This document shows positions 4,970 through 5,362 of a stretch of 5,362 nucleotides of DNA, one piece after another; the first letter of the stretch is position 1, and the number at the start of each line of letters is the position of its first letter. Made by a program: the position numbers and the translations under genes. The notes below the pieces were generated by a model. That model ran no database searches. It saw only the letters and a program-made list of their open reading frames with translations, and had not been told where the DNA came from. The DNA is from Rickettsiaceae bacterium (lineage in GTDB: Bacteria; Pseudomonadota; Alphaproteobacteria; Rickettsiales; Rickettsiaceae). The DNA lies in contig JAIOYD010000127.1 in assembly GCA_021741285.1 (NCBI GenBank), positions 1 to 5,362 on the forward strand, in the 5' to 3' direction.

Positions 4970-5258
4970 ATACTCATATCCTAATCTTAATAAAGAAATT
5001 AACGAGATTGAAAAAGCTATTCCTGGTTTTAGAAAAGACAATTGGACTTTTCAATGTAACGATACTTCTGATTGGTTAGTGACCCGAGAGTTTAGAGCTG
5101 ATATAGATGATATCTTACAATACAAAAGCCAGTATTGTTTTTACATGGTTCAAAAAGTACTTTATAGATTCATAACAAGTTTTGACGTTCCTAATGGACC
5201 GCCTATATTTAATCCATCAAAAGCAGGAGGTATTATTTTGTATGATTATAACAAATGA
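4941..5258 (+). CDS. Small protein of unknown function
   Basis: A 105-aa protein that I do not recognise. It is rich in aromatic residues (Tyr, Trp and Phe throughout). A helical segment NLNKEINEIEKAI at 16-28 is followed by a central FRADIDDILQYKSQYCFYMV at 51-70 and a Gly/Pro-rich end (DVPNGPPIFNPSKAGG, 81-96). No named motif, membrane segment or shared tail is visible. ATG 4941 lies 29 nt inside the previous gene and has no Shine-Dalgarno sequence. The TGA stop (5256-5258) is followed in the same frame by an open stretch that runs to the window edge and contains the next ATG at 5268. Confidence 0.7.
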   Translation: MSNPTPRKLKYSYPNLNKEINEIEKAIPGFRKDNWTFQCNDTSDWLVTREFRADIDDILQYKSQYCFYMVQKVLYRFITSFDVPNGPPIFNPSKAGGIILYDYNK

Positions 5259-5311
5259 AATTATTCTATGACATCCCTCAAGTATCATACGCTAGAAGAA
5301 TATGTAAATAG
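5255..5311 (+). other. 18-codon ATGA-coupled mini-ORF, possible paralogue remnant
   Basis: ATG 5255 overlaps the previous TGA in the ATGA pattern used by most genes here. It encodes MKLFYDIPQVSYARRICK, then TAG. The opening LFYDIP resembles the starts of family 2 (TFYEIP in copy A, SLFKIP in copy C). It could be a truncated family 2 gene, a short leader peptide or a chance match. It overlaps the longer open frame that begins at 5268. Confidence 0.25.
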
Positions 5312-5362
5312 ATTTGCTACTTCAAGTATACATACACAAATACCATTAAATGGTAAATTTAT
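5268..5362 (+). CDS. Start of a further gene, cut by the window edge (partial)
   Basis: An open frame from ATG 5268 runs 31 codons to the window end without a stop. It begins MTSLKYHTLEEYVNRFATSS, which reads like a normal soluble N-terminus with an early helix. It starts 9 nt after the previous stop, in the same frame, with no Shine-Dalgarno sequence. The visible part matches no family I recognise and is not clearly related to families 1 or 2. The competing mini-ORF at 5255 uses another frame, so the true start here is uncertain. Confidence 0.5.
   Translation, partial: MTSLKYHTLEEYVNRFATSSIHTQIPLNGKF

Noticed and set aside
5255..5356. TAG recoding (alternative genetic code)
   Set aside because: No gene in the window needs in-frame TAG; reading through TAG 5309-5311 meets TAA at 5354-5356 after a sequence unlike the paralogues.

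Overview
The window looks like accessory, early or middle-type genes from the genome of a low-G+C double-stranded DNA tailed bacteriophage. The evidence is 15 very small genes (two cut by the window edges), all on the + strand and packed end to start with 1-8 nt overlaps. Protein families common in phages are also present: a calcineurin-like phosphoesterase, an HExxH metallopeptidase, a 'GW...QxKxKFxxLR...CE..G.PG' phage protein and a 'GDW...F...Y' C-terminal phage domain. No structural, replication, tRNA, IS or CRISPR feature is visible. TGA and TAA are used as stops and no full-length gene ends in TAG, so the standard code fits. The host cannot be named. None of the 14 visible starts has a convincing Shine-Dalgarno sequence, which would suit a host that relies little on SD (for example Cyanobacteriota or Bacteroidota), but the one clear promoter is an ordinary sigma70 extended -10 type rather than the Bacteroidota type.

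Layout. Positions 1-44 hold the C-terminal tail of an upstream gene. Positions 47-1564 hold a small membrane protein with a predicted coiled coil, a degenerate zinc-ribbon phage protein and a zinc metallopeptidase, joined by short overlaps. The only real intergenic gap (1565-1614) carries an extended -10 promoter whose predicted start lies about 4 nt before the next ATG, so the message would be almost leaderless. Positions 1615-2255 hold a basic 86-aa protein and, overlapping it by 70 nt, a 149-aa phage-domain protein. Positions 2252-2916 hold a pair of paralogues (family 1, core '[WF]VCLGxGDTF'). Positions 2913-3602 hold the phosphoesterase. Positions 3602-4727 hold three tandem paralogues of about 125 aa (family 2, core 'FxW...xGxxYW'). 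Positions 4724-5362 hold two unrecognised small proteins and the start of another gene.

The most notable observation is a short C-terminal peptide, roughly [IVL]-[EA]-I-[TV]-K-[FI]-x-[IL]-COOH, that ends six proteins in this window: both family 1 members, all three family 2 members and the truncated upstream gene. The codons vary at silent sites, so the peptide rather than the DNA appears to be conserved. Families 1 and 2 do not otherwise align by eye. The tail may be a shared targeting, packaging or assembly signal, or the last strand of a common fold. No member has a known function that I can recognise.
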